Shown piece by piece: positions 1 to 8,860 of a stretch of 63,089 nucleotides of DNA. How positions within the stretch are numbered: the stretch's first letter is position 1; the number at the start of each line of letters is the position of its first letter. The stretch is taken from positions 28,131 through 91,219 of the forward strand of contig NWBM01000001.1 in NCBI GenBank assembly GCA_002633185.1, in the 5' to 3' direction. The position numbers and the translations under genes are program-made. The notes under the pieces are model-generated. The model saw only the letters and a list, made by a program, of their open reading frames with translations, did no database searches and was not told the DNA's origin. The DNA comes from Lachnospiraceae bacterium Phil5 (GTDB lineage Bacteria > Bacillota > Clostridia > TANB77 > CAG-508).

Positions 1-3
1 TTT

Positions 4-26
4 TTGGAGGTGTCCCAAAAACTCTA
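4..26. repeat. GGAGGTGTCCC interspersed repeat, copy 1
   Basis: GGAGGTGTCCCAAAA at 6-20 with the flank ACTCTACTA. It is one of about 17 copies in the window and abuts and supplies the trmL TAG stop. Confidence 0.85.
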
Positions 27-518
27 CTAAAAATATTGACTTATTTCTTCAAGTCCTCTAAACTGGTCTTGTCTTAGAACTTCATATACTATAATAGCAA
101 CAGAATTAGATAAGTTCAAAGAACGCAAAGTCTCTCTCATTGGAATTCTAATTGTATTATCCAAATGAGCTAATAGCAAATCTTCTGGCAATCCTTTTGT
201 TTCTTTTCCAAATAAAATAAATACTTCATCATATTTAGAATAGTCAACATCAGAATAACAATGCTTAGCTTTTGTTGTAGCCATAAACATATTCTCTTTA
301 ACTGGATACTTTTCTAAGAATTCCTTTAACGATTCATGTTCTTCAATTTCTAATTTATCCCAATAATCTAATCCTGCCCTTTTTAAGTATTTATCTGATA
401 TATCAAAACCTAAAGGTTTAACTAAATGTAACTTTGCTCCTATTGCTGCGCAAGTTCTTGCAATGTTTCCTGTATTTTGAGGTATTTCTGGTTCTACCAT
501 AACAATATTAATTTTCAT
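27..518 (-). CDS. trmL: tRNA (cytidine(34)-2'-O)-methyltransferase TrmL
   Basis: SPOUT-class methyltransferase that 2'-O-methylates the wobble base of tRNA-Leu isoacceptors using S-adenosylmethionine. The 163-aa protein is full length for the family. It starts MKINIVMVEPEIPQNTGN, the TrmL N-terminal signature with the conserved asparagine. The SAM-binding trefoil-knot motifs are visible: LFGKETKGLP around residue 102 and IPM followed by SLNLSNSVAI near residues 125-142. The ATG at 518 has an AGGA-type site upstream. The stop is a TAG at the edge of an interspersed GGAGGTGTCCC repeat (1-26), so the repeat lies against the 3' end of the gene. No in-frame CGG is present. Confidence 0.93.
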   Translation of the reverse strand: MKINIVMVEPEIPQNTGNIARTCAAIGAKLHLVKPLGFDISDKYLKRAGLDYWDKLEIEEHESLKEFLEKYPVKENMFMATTKAKHCYSDVDYSKYDEVFILFGKETKGLPEDLLLAHLDNTIRIPMRETLRSLNLSNSVAIIVYEVLRQDQFRGLEEISQYF

Positions 519-542
519 AATTCTATTTATCCTTCTTTCTAA

Positions 543-595
543 CGTGTCCCTAATTGTACCAAAAGGGACAATTGGGACACGTCCCCAATTGTCCT
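543..595. repeat. GGGACA-type palindromic repeat (REP-like)
   Basis: Imperfect inverted repeat with arms CGTGTCCC..AATTGT and ACAATTGGGACACG, followed by TCCCCAATTGTCC. It belongs to the same loose family as the GGGGACGGGG hairpins at 6005, 20526, 44953 and 54910. It fills the gap between the GGDEF gene and trmL and could act as a processing or termination hairpin. Confidence 0.7.
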
Positions 596-1522
596 TTAGT
601 TATTTCTTCTATTAACAACATATGTGCTTCCTTGAATAGTTTTTGCCATATGCTTTACCTGTGCACCTATTTCACCAATTTCCAGAATATTGTTAAACTT
701 ATTACTATCAACCTCAACAACTCCTATTGAAATTGATGTAAGTGGAAATTGCTCTATTGTACCTTTTCTGTTTTCTACTTCTATAAACCCTGATTTTATG
801 TGTTCTTCATAAAAATAATCTAAAATATTATAATCAAAATCTAAAATAATATTTTGACAAAGTTTTTCATACTTGTCATTTGATATTATTGCAATAAAAT
901 CATCTCCACCAATATGTCCAACAAATCCATTATCCGGATCTATTTCGTGAACATTTTTTATTATGGTTTTTCCTGTAAATTGTATTATTTCATCGCCTTT
1001 AACAAATCCATAAATATCATTATATGCTTTAAAATTGTCTAAGTCTAAATATAGCATTGTAAACTTTTCTTTGTTCATCAGTCTTTTTTTCATTTCAGCC
1101 TGAATTTGAACGTTTCCAGGAAGCCCAGTTAATGGGCTAACTGTACGATTCATATCTAGTAGTTTTATAATATTAACTATTGTATAATACAAATATTCTT
1201 CATCAATAGGCTTTTTTATATAATGTTCAACTGATGCTTGTAAAATGTCAACTCTATGTTGATGCTCAATATTGGAAGATATAACAATAATTGGAGTTAT
1301 TCTATTATCTTCGTCTTCACGTATGTTTTTACATATTTGAACAACATCACTCTTTAATGTATCCTCATGTATAATTATCAATGAAGGAATATTGTGTAAT
1401 GCAATACTTAATTCTTGCTCTTTAATCCTTCTAAATCTAAAGGCATACTCTTCTTTAAAAAGCACTTTTATACTATTATATAAACTTTCATCTTCATCAA
1501 TAATATAAATTTCCTGTATCAT
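596..1522 (-). CDS. Receiver-like plus GGDEF (GGDDF) domain protein
   Basis: A 308-aa, probably cytoplasmic, signalling protein. Residues 1-120 look like a response-regulator receiver: IYIIDEDES supplies the acidic pocket and YIKKP the conserved lysine. The expected phosphoacceptor aspartate at the end of strand 3 is replaced in LIIIHED, so normal phosphorylation is doubtful. Residues about 130-300 form a GGDEF diguanylate cyclase domain: SPLTGLPGN linker, LDLDNFKAYND, and signature GGDDF instead of GGDEF. Cyclase activity is therefore possible but not assured. The ATG at 1522 has a good AGGAG site. The stop is TAA. The neighbouring gene upstream (1537-2472) is only 14 nt away and probably cotranscribed. 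Confidence 0.85.
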   Translation of the reverse strand: MIQEIYIIDEDESLYNSIKVLFKEEYAFRFRRIKEQELSIALHNIPSLIIIHEDTLKSDVVQICKNIREDEDNRITPIIVISSNIEHQHRVDILQASVEHYIKKPIDEEYLYYTIVNIIKLLDMNRTVSPLTGLPGNVQIQAEMKKRLMNKEKFTMLYLDLDNFKAYNDIYGFVKGDEIIQFTGKTIIKNVHEIDPDNGFVGHIGGDDFIAIISNDKYEKLCQNIILDFDYNILDYFYEEHIKSGFIEVENRKGTIEQFPLTSISIGVVEVDSNKFNNILEIGEIGAQVKHMAKTIQGSTYVVNRRNN

Positions 1523-1536
1523 TAGTTTCTCCTATT

Positions 1537-2472
1537 TTATTTTGTTTTTTTGCATTTATATTCTGTCATTATTTCATCTTCATAAGCATTAATTTTTAAG
1601 TAATTTTCACCATCTTTTAATGGAACTCTAAACTCGAATTCTTTTGAATTAGCTGGTATATTTTCAACTTTGTGTTCTTCTCCATTATGTGTATATAAAA
1701 TCTTAGTGATTCCATTTTCGCTTGTAACTTTAATAGCGAAACTTGAATCTTTAATACTTGCACTTACTTTTGGTCCTTCTGATCCTATTACTGTTAAATT
1801 TTTAGTTGCTTCATTTCCAGCCTTATCTGCTGCTTTAACATTAAGCACTTTCGTTCCTTTTTTAACAGCAACTTCTTCTGTAATAATAGTTTTATTTTCA
1901 TCTGATGCTTTTACTACTGTTGGTTGTTCCCCTTCCCAATTATATGAAATATAATCTAATTCTTTATTATCTTTTGCTGTTATTACAATTTTCTTAGACG
2001 CAACACTCTTTTCAATGCTTATTACAGGTTGAATTCTGTCTTTATCATTTACAACATCATCAGCTGAAAATGTTACTTTGAATCCTTTAAATTTCGTCCT
2101 ATTTCCATCAACATCAATTACAGAAACATTTAGAATATTCTCTCCTTGAGGAACATCTATTTCTATCTCTTTTTCTTTTTTGCCTATTCCTTTTAATGCT
2201 GTAGCATTTGCATCTCCCCAAGCATATTCTATTCTGCTTATAACAACATCATCTTTAAACTTCAAATTGATTACGCTTCCAAACTGTTCCGCTTCTATCG
2301 ATGCTCTAGGATATTCATTTTGATGTTTCAAACTTCCGTATAACTTATATCCAGCTTGTCCTATAAAGATTAAAGATACTATAATTACAATTATGGCAAA
2401 AAATCTTACAATTGGCTTCAAACCAAGTATTGAATTACCGCTTTTATCATTTGTACTTAATATCTGATTCAT
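1537..2472 (-). CDS. Membrane-anchored protein with tandem Ig-like beta-sandwich domains
   Basis: A 311-aa protein whose specific function I do not recognise. Residues about 22-46 form one hydrophobic helix (PIVRFFAIIVIIVSLIFIG). The rest is extracytoplasmic in character and falls into about three beta-rich segments with Ig/cadherin-like phrases: ISRIEYAWGD, LNVSVIDVDGNRTKFKG, LDYISYNWEG, LNVKAADKAGNEATKNL, ENYLKINAYED. This resembles bacterial Ig-like or chitobiase-type sandwich repeats. The start has an AGGTG site 6 nt before the ATG. It sits just upstream of the GGDEF gene, so an envelope-sensing link to that protein is possible, but this is inference only. Confidence 0.65.
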   Translation of the reverse strand: MNQILSTNDKSGNSILGLKPIVRFFAIIVIIVSLIFIGQAGYKLYGSLKHQNEYPRASIEAEQFGSVINLKFKDDVVISRIEYAWGDANATALKGIGKKEKEIEIDVPQGENILNVSVIDVDGNRTKFKGFKVTFSADDVVNDKDRIQPVISIEKSVASKKIVITAKDNKELDYISYNWEGEQPTVVKASDENKTIITEEVAVKKGTKVLNVKAADKAGNEATKNLTVIGSEGPKVSASIKDSSFAIKVTSENGITKILYTHNGEEHKVENIPANSKEFEFRVPLKDGENYLKINAYEDEIMTEYKCKKTK

Positions 2473-2563
2473 TAAATCACCTCATTTTATTCTTTTAAAA
2501 TTATAACAGAATTCATTTTTTTTGTAAACAATTTTTTTAAATAAAAAAAGGTCGTTAGTAAAA

Positions 2564-5065
2564 CTAACAAACCTTTGCAACAATTACAGTCATATCATCT
2601 TTTTCTTTTCCATAGTCATTATCAATCGCCTCTGAAATAATAATATCTGCAATTTTTTGTACATCTTCATTATTCATTTCTTCCAGCAAATATTTAAGCC
2701 ATAATTCTTTATTCTTATATTCTGAATTTGATTCTATAATTCCATCAGAACACATAACAATTATATCACCACTTTGAATATCTTTATCATATACTGCCAA
2801 ATCAATATTTTCTAAGATTCCTGTTGGTATTGAAATTGAATTAAGTATTTGAACATCTTTATTTCTCTTTACATATGTTGGACATGCTCCATTTTTTACA
2901 AATTCCATGTTTTCTGAAAATAAATCTAAAATAGCAATATCCAATGTTGCATACATATCTTCATCTTGCATATTTGCAGCCAAACTTGAATTTATAAGTT
3001 TAATTGATTTATCTTTACTAAATCCTGATGTAAGCAGTCTTTCAAGCATTTTTATAGCAATTTTGCTACTCTTTCTAGCTTCGGGTCCAGAACCCATACC
3101 ATCACTTATAGCTAGCAAGTATTTTCCGTCATCTAACTTGGTTTGTATGCTTGTATCTCCTGAAACTGGAGAACCATCTTTAGTTGCCTTTGCAATCCCA
3201 ATTTGAAGTTTATGCTTATCTTTAGACATATATGTAAAAATACATTCATCTTCGCCTTTTCTTAATCCACAAGATTGATTGCTTAAAGTTAACTTTTCGT
3301 TCAACACTCTGGCAATAACTTGTCCTATCGTTTTTACATCACATTCATCACCATTTATATCTTGGCAATTATTTGTATACACTATTATTTTAAATCTTCC
3401 AGATTCTTCTTTTTTAATTATAATATCTTTTATTTTAATTTGTTTTTGTCTTAATAATTGAATTATTTGTTCTTTTTCTTTTTGATATTCTTTATTATCA
3501 CTGTTTTCTTCTATGTTATCAGCCAATTCTGAAATAATATCAGAAACTCCTTGTAATTGTTCAGATACATTCTTTTTATTTTCTTCAATTTTCTTTTTGT
3601 ATCTAAAATTAATTTTACTCATTTTATAAGAATAATTTATTTTCTTAAGCATTACAGAAATATCATTTTCTATGTTTTGATTTGTATTCGAATCATTTTC
3701 ACTGCTAAAACCAACAATATAATTATTATGATTTTCAAATACTTCTAATAATTGTTTTTTTGTTACTCTTGAATTTATTAACAATACCTTAAATAAGTCC
3801 GAAACAATCTCGTCTGAAGAAGAAATCTCTTCATATAAGATGTTTTCTTCCATTCCTTCAATATTTGTATATAATTCTTTAACAAAAATTTCTTCATTCT
3901 CTTTTTCAATTTTAGTCAACTCATCATCAACTACTGTTGCAGCTGTTTCTGTATAACTTTTTGCTATTTCTGATATTGTTTCAGAAATATTAGTTAATTT
4001 TCTAATCGTTTCTTTACTTCCTTCCAATGTTCTTGATGTAGTTTCTGGCAACAATGTTGCACCACTTAATATATCATCAATTTTGAATTCAACTTTTTTA
4101 GGCAAAAATAGTAATCCTAAAGAAGCAATTAGTATTTCTTGGAATACAATGATTGGTACAATATTTCCATTAGATACATATGTAAGAATTGTATTTCCCA
4201 AAACAAAACCAATTATTACTCCCGGTTTTCCAAATCTGCTGAATAGACCGGCAAGAAGACCACAAATTGCAAAAGCAGCAATCATTATTGGATCACCAAC
4301 ATCCACTATTCCTAATACAATTCCTGTTGTTATTCCACCTGTTGCTCCAACAAGCATTCCATTTTTCCACCCTAATATCAAAACAACTAATATGCATAAA
4401 ATATTTTTTACTGAAAAATTAAACACATGAATTGGCGTTAATGCTGAAAAAGCAATTGCAAGCATCATGCATGCGCCCATCACCTCTTCAACTGAAAAAA
4501 CAGATTTATATCCGTGATCACGTATTACTGTAATAGAATTTACAAATATTTTGTAGAAAATATAAGTAACAATTGCTTGCATAATTCCAATTAATAAATC
4601 ATATAAATAAAATGTACCAAAAGCGAGTGGAACAATTTGTACTATAAGTGTTGAAATTATAATGTTCTTTCCAACTTTTCTTCTTTCATTTGATTCATCT
4701 TGAATCTTAGTTTTAAAAATATATAAGCTAGCGAAAAAAACTAAAGATGTAATAAAATAATTTAACAATCCATTAGCTCCAAATCCAACAAATGTACCTA
4801 TGCAAGATAATATATATACTATTCCTATTGGAATGCGATTACTTAAAGTAGCTGCTACAATTGCTAATGCAAATGGTGCTAGTCCAAGTGCACTATTTCC
4901 ACCAAAACTTACCATTGAAAGCATTAAAGAAACTATATATAACAATATATTTTTCTTTTCAAAGAACTTTTTAAATATTTCTTTGACCTGCTCAAACTTA
5001 AACATTTTAACATCCTCAACTTGACTTTCTTTCTTATTGAAATCCCTTTTTATATTTTGAAACAT
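2564..5065 (-). CDS. spoIIE: Stage II sporulation protein E (membrane PP2C phosphatase)
   Basis: Serine phosphatase that dephosphorylates SpoIIAA and so triggers sigma-F in the forespore; it also localises to the polar septum. About 833 aa, like B. subtilis SpoIIE. Residues about 40-330 contain roughly ten hydrophobic helices, followed by a central charged region and a C-terminal PP2C domain (about 610-833) with LAISDGMGSGPEARKSS, MYATLDIAILD and IVMCSDGIIE, the metal-binding aspartate motifs. A GTG at 5074 is possible, but it lies inside a GAGGTGG ribosome site, so the ATG at 5065 is preferred. A Spo0A-box-like sequence lies about 60 nt upstream. It implies that the lineage sporulates or did so recently. 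Confidence 0.95.
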   Translation of the reverse strand: MFQNIKRDFNKKESQVEDVKMFKFEQVKEIFKKFFEKKNILLYIVSLMLSMVSFGGNSALGLAPFALAIVAATLSNRIPIGIVYILSCIGTFVGFGANGLLNYFITSLVFFASLYIFKTKIQDESNERRKVGKNIIISTLIVQIVPLAFGTFYLYDLLIGIMQAIVTYIFYKIFVNSITVIRDHGYKSVFSVEEVMGACMMLAIAFSALTPIHVFNFSVKNILCILVVLILGWKNGMLVGATGGITTGIVLGIVDVGDPIMIAAFAICGLLAGLFSRFGKPGVIIGFVLGNTILTYVSNGNIVPIIVFQEILIASLGLLFLPKKVEFKIDDILSGATLLPETTSRTLEGSKETIRKLTNISETISEIAKSYTETAATVVDDELTKIEKENEEIFVKELYTNIEGMEENILYEEISSSDEIVSDLFKVLLINSRVTKKQLLEVFENHNNYIVGFSSENDSNTNQNIENDISVMLKKINYSYKMSKINFRYKKKIEENKKNVSEQLQGVSDIISELADNIEENSDNKEYQKEKEQIIQLLRQKQIKIKDIIIKKEESGRFKIIVYTNNCQDINGDECDVKTIGQVIARVLNEKLTLSNQSCGLRKGEDECIFTYMSKDKHKLQIGIAKATKDGSPVSGDTSIQTKLDDGKYLLAISDGMGSGPEARKSSKIAIKMLERLLTSGFSKDKSIKLINSSLAANMQDEDMYATLDIAILDLFSENMEFVKNGACPTYVKRNKDVQILNSISIPTGILENIDLAVYDKDIQSGDIIVMCSDGIIESNSEYKNKELWLKYLLEEMNNEDVQKIADIIISEAIDNDYGKEKDDMTVIVAKVC

Positions 5066-5396
5066 CCTTACCACCTCTACACTTTTTTCTTGATTGATAT
5101 TTTAGTACAAGCAAATTAATTTTTTTGTCGTTTTTAATAAGTCAATTGAAAAAAGTTTTTTACTTATTGTGATATATTTTTTTATTTTATATTTTTTTAT
5201 ATCTTTTAAATACAATTTCTTTACAGTATTTTATCTTATATTTAGCAAAATTACAATATATTGTAGTATTTTTGCTATAATTTTTTAAACCTTCTTATAC
5301 AATAATTTATAAATATAACTTTTAGTTGCAACTTTTCAGTAGAAGTTGAATATATTTTAATAGTAAAATTAAGTTAATGGAATGGAGGGAATATTT
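5066..5396. promoter_or_regulatory. Divergent intergenic region with a candidate Spo0A box
   Basis: A 331-nt AT-rich region between spoIIE (minus) and the small plus-strand operon. TGTCGTT at 5126-5132 resembles a Spo0A box (TGTCGAA), placed where B. subtilis spoIIE carries 0A sites. No convincing sigma-A promoter was identified for either direction, and there is no gene or repeat inside. The Spo0A assignment is inference from one 7-mer. Confidence 0.3.
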
Positions 5397-5825
5397 TTGA
5401 ATAGAACTATGAATAATAACTATTCTGGTAATTTTAGGCCAAATTCAGGCAAAGATCAGAGTGCGAATTCCGGTAACAATATAAACATGAACGAAATGAT
5501 GGAAAATATATCAAAAATGATGAACGGACAACAAATGCCAGACAATGTTAAAAACATATTAAATAATATGACGCAAAATTCAAATGATTCCACCCCCAAC
5601 ATTGATATAAACACAATCTTTAAAATCCAAAACATTATGAACTCTATCAATAATGACAAAGAAAATGAATCAAGAACAAACTTACTTTTATCCTTAAAAC
5701 CTTATCTCAAAAAAAGCAGGCAAAGTAAAGTAGATCAATATATCCAACTAATGAAAATGGAAAAAGTATTTCAAGCAATCAATCCACTGGATATGAACCT
5801 GGGTGGTGATAAAAAAAATGTATAA
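5397..5825 (+). CDS. Conserved-looking small acidic/Asn-rich protein, TTG start
   Basis: A 142-aa protein of unknown function. The first in-frame ATG (5382) overlaps its own purine-rich GGAGGG (5384-5389). The TTG at 5397 sits 7 nt after that ribosome site and is the more likely start. The N-terminal half is low-complexity and Asn/Met/Gln rich (NNNYSGNF, KMMNGQQMPDNV). The C-terminal third is helical and basic (LKPYLKKSRQSKVDQYIQLM), a pattern seen in uncharacterised clostridial proteins near sporulation genes, but I cannot name the family. It is read divergently from spoIIE and overlaps the next small gene by 8 nt, so the two are probably translationally coupled. Confidence 0.6.
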   Translation: MNRTMNNNYSGNFRPNSGKDQSANSGNNINMNEMMENISKMMNGQQMPDNVKNILNNMTQNSNDSTPNIDINTIFKIQNIMNSINNDKENESRTNLLLSLKPYLKKSRQSKVDQYIQLMKMEKVFQAINPLDMNLGGDKKNV

Positions 5826-5982
5826 CCTAGATTTACAACAATCAGACCAAATAATTGAACTATTTGGCCTAAAATTATATTTTGACGATATATTAATAAT
5901 CTGCATTCTTTTGTTTTTATACGAAGAAAAAATACAAGACTCATTCTTATTTCTAGCACTAATATTGCTATTACTGTCATGA
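5818..5982 (+). CDS. Small membrane protein (54 aa)
   Basis: A short ORF beginning at an ATG (5818) that overlaps the end of the preceding gene by 8 nt, with GGTGGTG at 5803-5809 as a ribosome site. The product runs MYNLDLQQSDQIIELFGLKL, then two hydrophobic stretches (DDILIICILLFLYEEK and SFLFLALILLLLLS), ending at TGA. It looks like a small membrane protein partner of the upstream 142-aa protein. There is no family assignment. The overlap, ribosome site and hydrophobic periodicity argue that it is real. Confidence 0.55.
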   Translation: MYNLDLQQSDQIIELFGLKLYFDDILIICILLFLYEEKIQDSFLFLALILLLLS

Positions 5983-6000
5983 TAAATGTCTTGTTCAGTT

Positions 6001-6060
6001 TTTTGGGGACGGGGTAAAAATCAGACATTTTGTCCATTTTTTACCCCGTCCCCAATTGTC
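6001..6060. repeat. GGGGACGGGG palindromic element (REP-like)
   Basis: Inverted repeat with arms GGGGACGGGGTAAAAA (6005-6020) and TTTTTACCCCGTCCCC (6038-6053), followed by AATTGTCC. It lies between the small plus operon and the 3' end of minC and could form a strong hairpin for transcripts from both sides. Similar GGGGACGGNN elements elsewhere are associated with REP-type elements mobilised by Y1 (RAYT) transposases; no such gene is in the window. Confidence 0.8.
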
Positions 6061-6678
6061 CTATTCTAAAATAATCTCATTATCATCTCCTATGTACGCA
6101 TTAGTTTTTATCACACTGTCATCAAAATCCTCTCTCTCGCATTCCTTAACAACATTAGAAATACGAATTTGAGTAGCTTCTATACTACCTGCAGTAATGA
6201 TGGCCTCTTTATTGCCTTTGGCACCTGCATGAACCATTCCTCTAATGCATCCAAGAACCACTACATTTTCTCCTGCAATTACTTCTGCACCACCATTAAC
6301 ATCACCTAAAACAACTATACTTCCTTCATACTCCGCCTTTTGTCCTGACCTTAGTGAACTACGTACAAATTTAGTTTCTGATGTTGCAATTTCTCTATTA
6401 AATGGTTTTCTAATTCCATATAATCCTAACATTTTAGAGCCATCAAATTTAACTTCAGATTCAAAATATTTAGCAAACACTTTTTGTATTTCTTCTCTTT
6501 CCCTTAATTTGAAGCTTTTACCTGTAATATAAATTCTAGGTTCTATATCTTTATATAACTTTTTAAGCTCTCCCATTTTCTTTTTCAATGTAAATGCAAC
6601 AACTCTTGCATCAACATCCTCATCTACCCTAATTACTATTTGTCTTCTTCTTAAATTAAAACCAATTCCATTAATCAT
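6061..6678 (-). CDS. minC: Septum site-determining protein MinC
   Basis: Inhibitor of FtsZ polymerisation that restricts division to midcell. The 205-aa protein is near the family's usual length. The N-terminal half is an alpha/beta domain. The C-terminal half is the parallel beta-helix typical of MinC (RSGQKAEYEGSIVVLGDVNG, GAEVIAGENVVVLGCIRG, VHAGAKGNKEAIITAG). It is the last gene of the mre operon, after pbp2. In many clostridia minD and minE follow immediately; here a palindromic repeat and convergent genes follow instead, so the MinC partner must be encoded elsewhere or be absent. A GGAGG site precedes the ATG. Confidence 0.9.
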   Translation of the reverse strand: MINGIGFNLRRRQIVIRVDEDVDARVVAFTLKKKMGELKKLYKDIEPRIYITGKSFKLREREEIQKVFAKYFESEVKFDGSKMLGLYGIRKPFNREIATSETKFVRSSLRSGQKAEYEGSIVVLGDVNGGAEVIAGENVVVLGCIRGMVHAGAKGNKEAIITAGSIEATQIRISNVVKECEREDFDDSVIKTNAYIGDDNEIILE

Positions 6679-6740
6679 AGAAAATCAATCCTCCGCTATT
6701 CTTGTTATGCTTTACTCATCTCTTATTATTCCATTTATCT

Positions 6741-8826
6741 TTATCTATTCATTTGTACACTAGGTATTGCTTCTTGTGATTCTGAAACTTCTGTTAAATT
6801 CATTCCAAAATATTCAGCAAAAATATCTCTTGCAACCTCTGCAGTAAACCCTCCTGATGAAGCATTTTCTACAACGACTACAACTGCTATTTCAGGATTG
6901 TTGTATGGAGCAAACCCTGCAAACCATCCATTTGTTTTATTTCCTGCTTGTGCTGTACCAGTTTTACCTGCAACTTCCACATTAAATCCAGCAAATGTTG
7001 AATATGCAGTACCACCTTCACTTGTAACGCCTCTCATTCCTTCCAAAACAGTTTTTAAATTTGATTCAGAGATATTCAATTTTTCTTTATTATCATTTGA
7101 AATATTAAGTTTTTCACTTACTAATTCATCAATTTCTTCTTTAGATTTTTCATTACCATTACAATCTATAACAGTTTTTACAACACTAACATCTATATCT
7201 GATCCTCCATTTGCTAGCATACTAATGTACTTCGCCATTTGAATAGGTGTAAAATTATTATAACTTTGTCCAATTGCAGCTGAAAGTGTCTCACCCAAAT
7301 ACCATGTTCTATTTTCTTCTTCAGCTCTAGTTCTGCTTGCATTTTTTCCGTGAAGCTTCACTTGGTAATTCAACACCTGTTTTTTCACCTAATCCAAAAT
7401 ATTTTGCATATTTTTCAAGTGTATCTATACCAATTCTATTCCCAACTTCATAGAAGAAATAGTTACACGAATACTTAATAGCTTGAACAACATTTATTAC
7501 GCCATGACCTCTTCCATATTCAGTATAATACCAACAAACAGGTTTATGTGCATGCGGATATACTCCTGTATCATTAATTGTAGTATTTTTATTAATTACA
7601 CCAGTTTCTAATCCAGCAATTGCAGTTACCATTTTAAAAATTGAGCCTGGTGCATATGCTCCACTTATTGCTCTGTTAAACAATGCTGAAACCTTATTAT
7701 ATTCCTGATACTTTTCATTACTAATTCCATTTACAAACAACTGAGGTTCATAATCAGGATAACTAGCCATTGCAAGTATTTCACCAGTTTTCACATTCAT
7801 TACAACAACAGCACCTGCATTTGCATTACTCTTTTCGTAAAATCCACCTGTTGAAATTTTAATTATATTGTCTTTCAGCGCCTTTTCAGCAACCTTCTGA
7901 ATATTAGAATCTATAGTAAGTACAACATCGCAACCAGCAATTGCTTCTTCTTCTATATATTCACCTGTTACAGTACCTTCAATATCCATATCTATTTGTC
8001 TTATTCCATTGGTTCCCTTAAGCCATTTTTCAAAAACATATTGTATTCCTGTTTTTCCTATAATATCATTCATATCATACTCATCTTGATTAGCAGCTAA
8101 TTCCTCGCTTGAAATTTTTCTTACAGTTCCTACAATATGTGAAGCCATACTACCATTGTTATAATATACAACAGGAACAGTTGCAATATCTGCACCAGCA
8201 AATTCAGAATTTCTTTCGCTTATTTGCATTGCGCTTTCTCTGCTTACAGAATCACATAAAGTTACAGCTCTAGTATTGCTATATCCATTTTGAGCAATTT
8301 CATATCTTATTGTCATTATTTTTCTTATATCTGATATATTTTCACTTTGAATTCCATATCTTTCTTTTAATTCATAAAAACAAGTTTCAGCTGATGCATC
8401 TTCTTTTAATCTATTATTTTTTTTCCAGTTTTTCAAATATTCTTCATCTTGTGATGTAAATGCAAATGGCTCAACTGTTATTGGCAAATTATCTTTATAG
8501 TTATCCCCATTTTGTTCAAGAATGTGAACAATTTTCAAAATAGATTCATTTAAAGTATTGCTATCGACCTTTGTTTTATATAAATCTAATCTGAAACCCA
8601 TGGTATTTGAAACAATAGGATTTCCAGTTCTGTCTAATATATTTCCCCTTGCAGCTTGTAATACTGATTCTCTTGTTAGTCTTGTATTTGATTGTTCTCT
8701 ATACTCTTGTCCTTTTATAATTTGAAGATTAAAAAGTTGGATTAATAAAATAGCACCAACAACATAAACAAGCAACGAAAGAATATTGAATTTAGCTCTT
8801 GATTTCTTCTCTTCTATATCATCCAA
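6741..8826 (-). CDS. mrdA: Penicillin-binding protein 2 (mrdA/pbp2), +1 frameshift at CGG
   Basis: Class B transpeptidase of the elongasome, cross-linking peptidoglycan with MreBCD and RodA. Two overlapping frames (8826-7327 and 7388-6741) make one protein of about 694 aa when the C of the in-frame CGG at 7350-7348 is skipped. The joined sequence reads LPSEASGKNASRTRAEEEN. Visible features are an N-terminal membrane helix (FNILSLLVYVVGAILLIQLF), the dimerisation region, SxxK as SIFK, SxN as SCN, and KTG as KTGTAQAG; the last lies after the shift. Without the shift the enzyme would lack its KTG motif and be inactive, although its operon is intact. In the unshifted frame translation ends 6 codons later at TAG. 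Confidence 0.9.
7348..7350 (-). other. +1 frameshift site CGG-A in pbp2
   Basis: Coding-strand context TCA CGG AAA AAA. Skipping C gives TCA GGA AAA (Ser-Gly-Lys) and restores the downstream frame, which carries the KTG box. It is the only in-frame CGG in this gene. Confidence 0.85.
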
Positions 8827-8860
8827 CTTTTAAACCCCTCCCTTCTTGTAAAATAATTAT

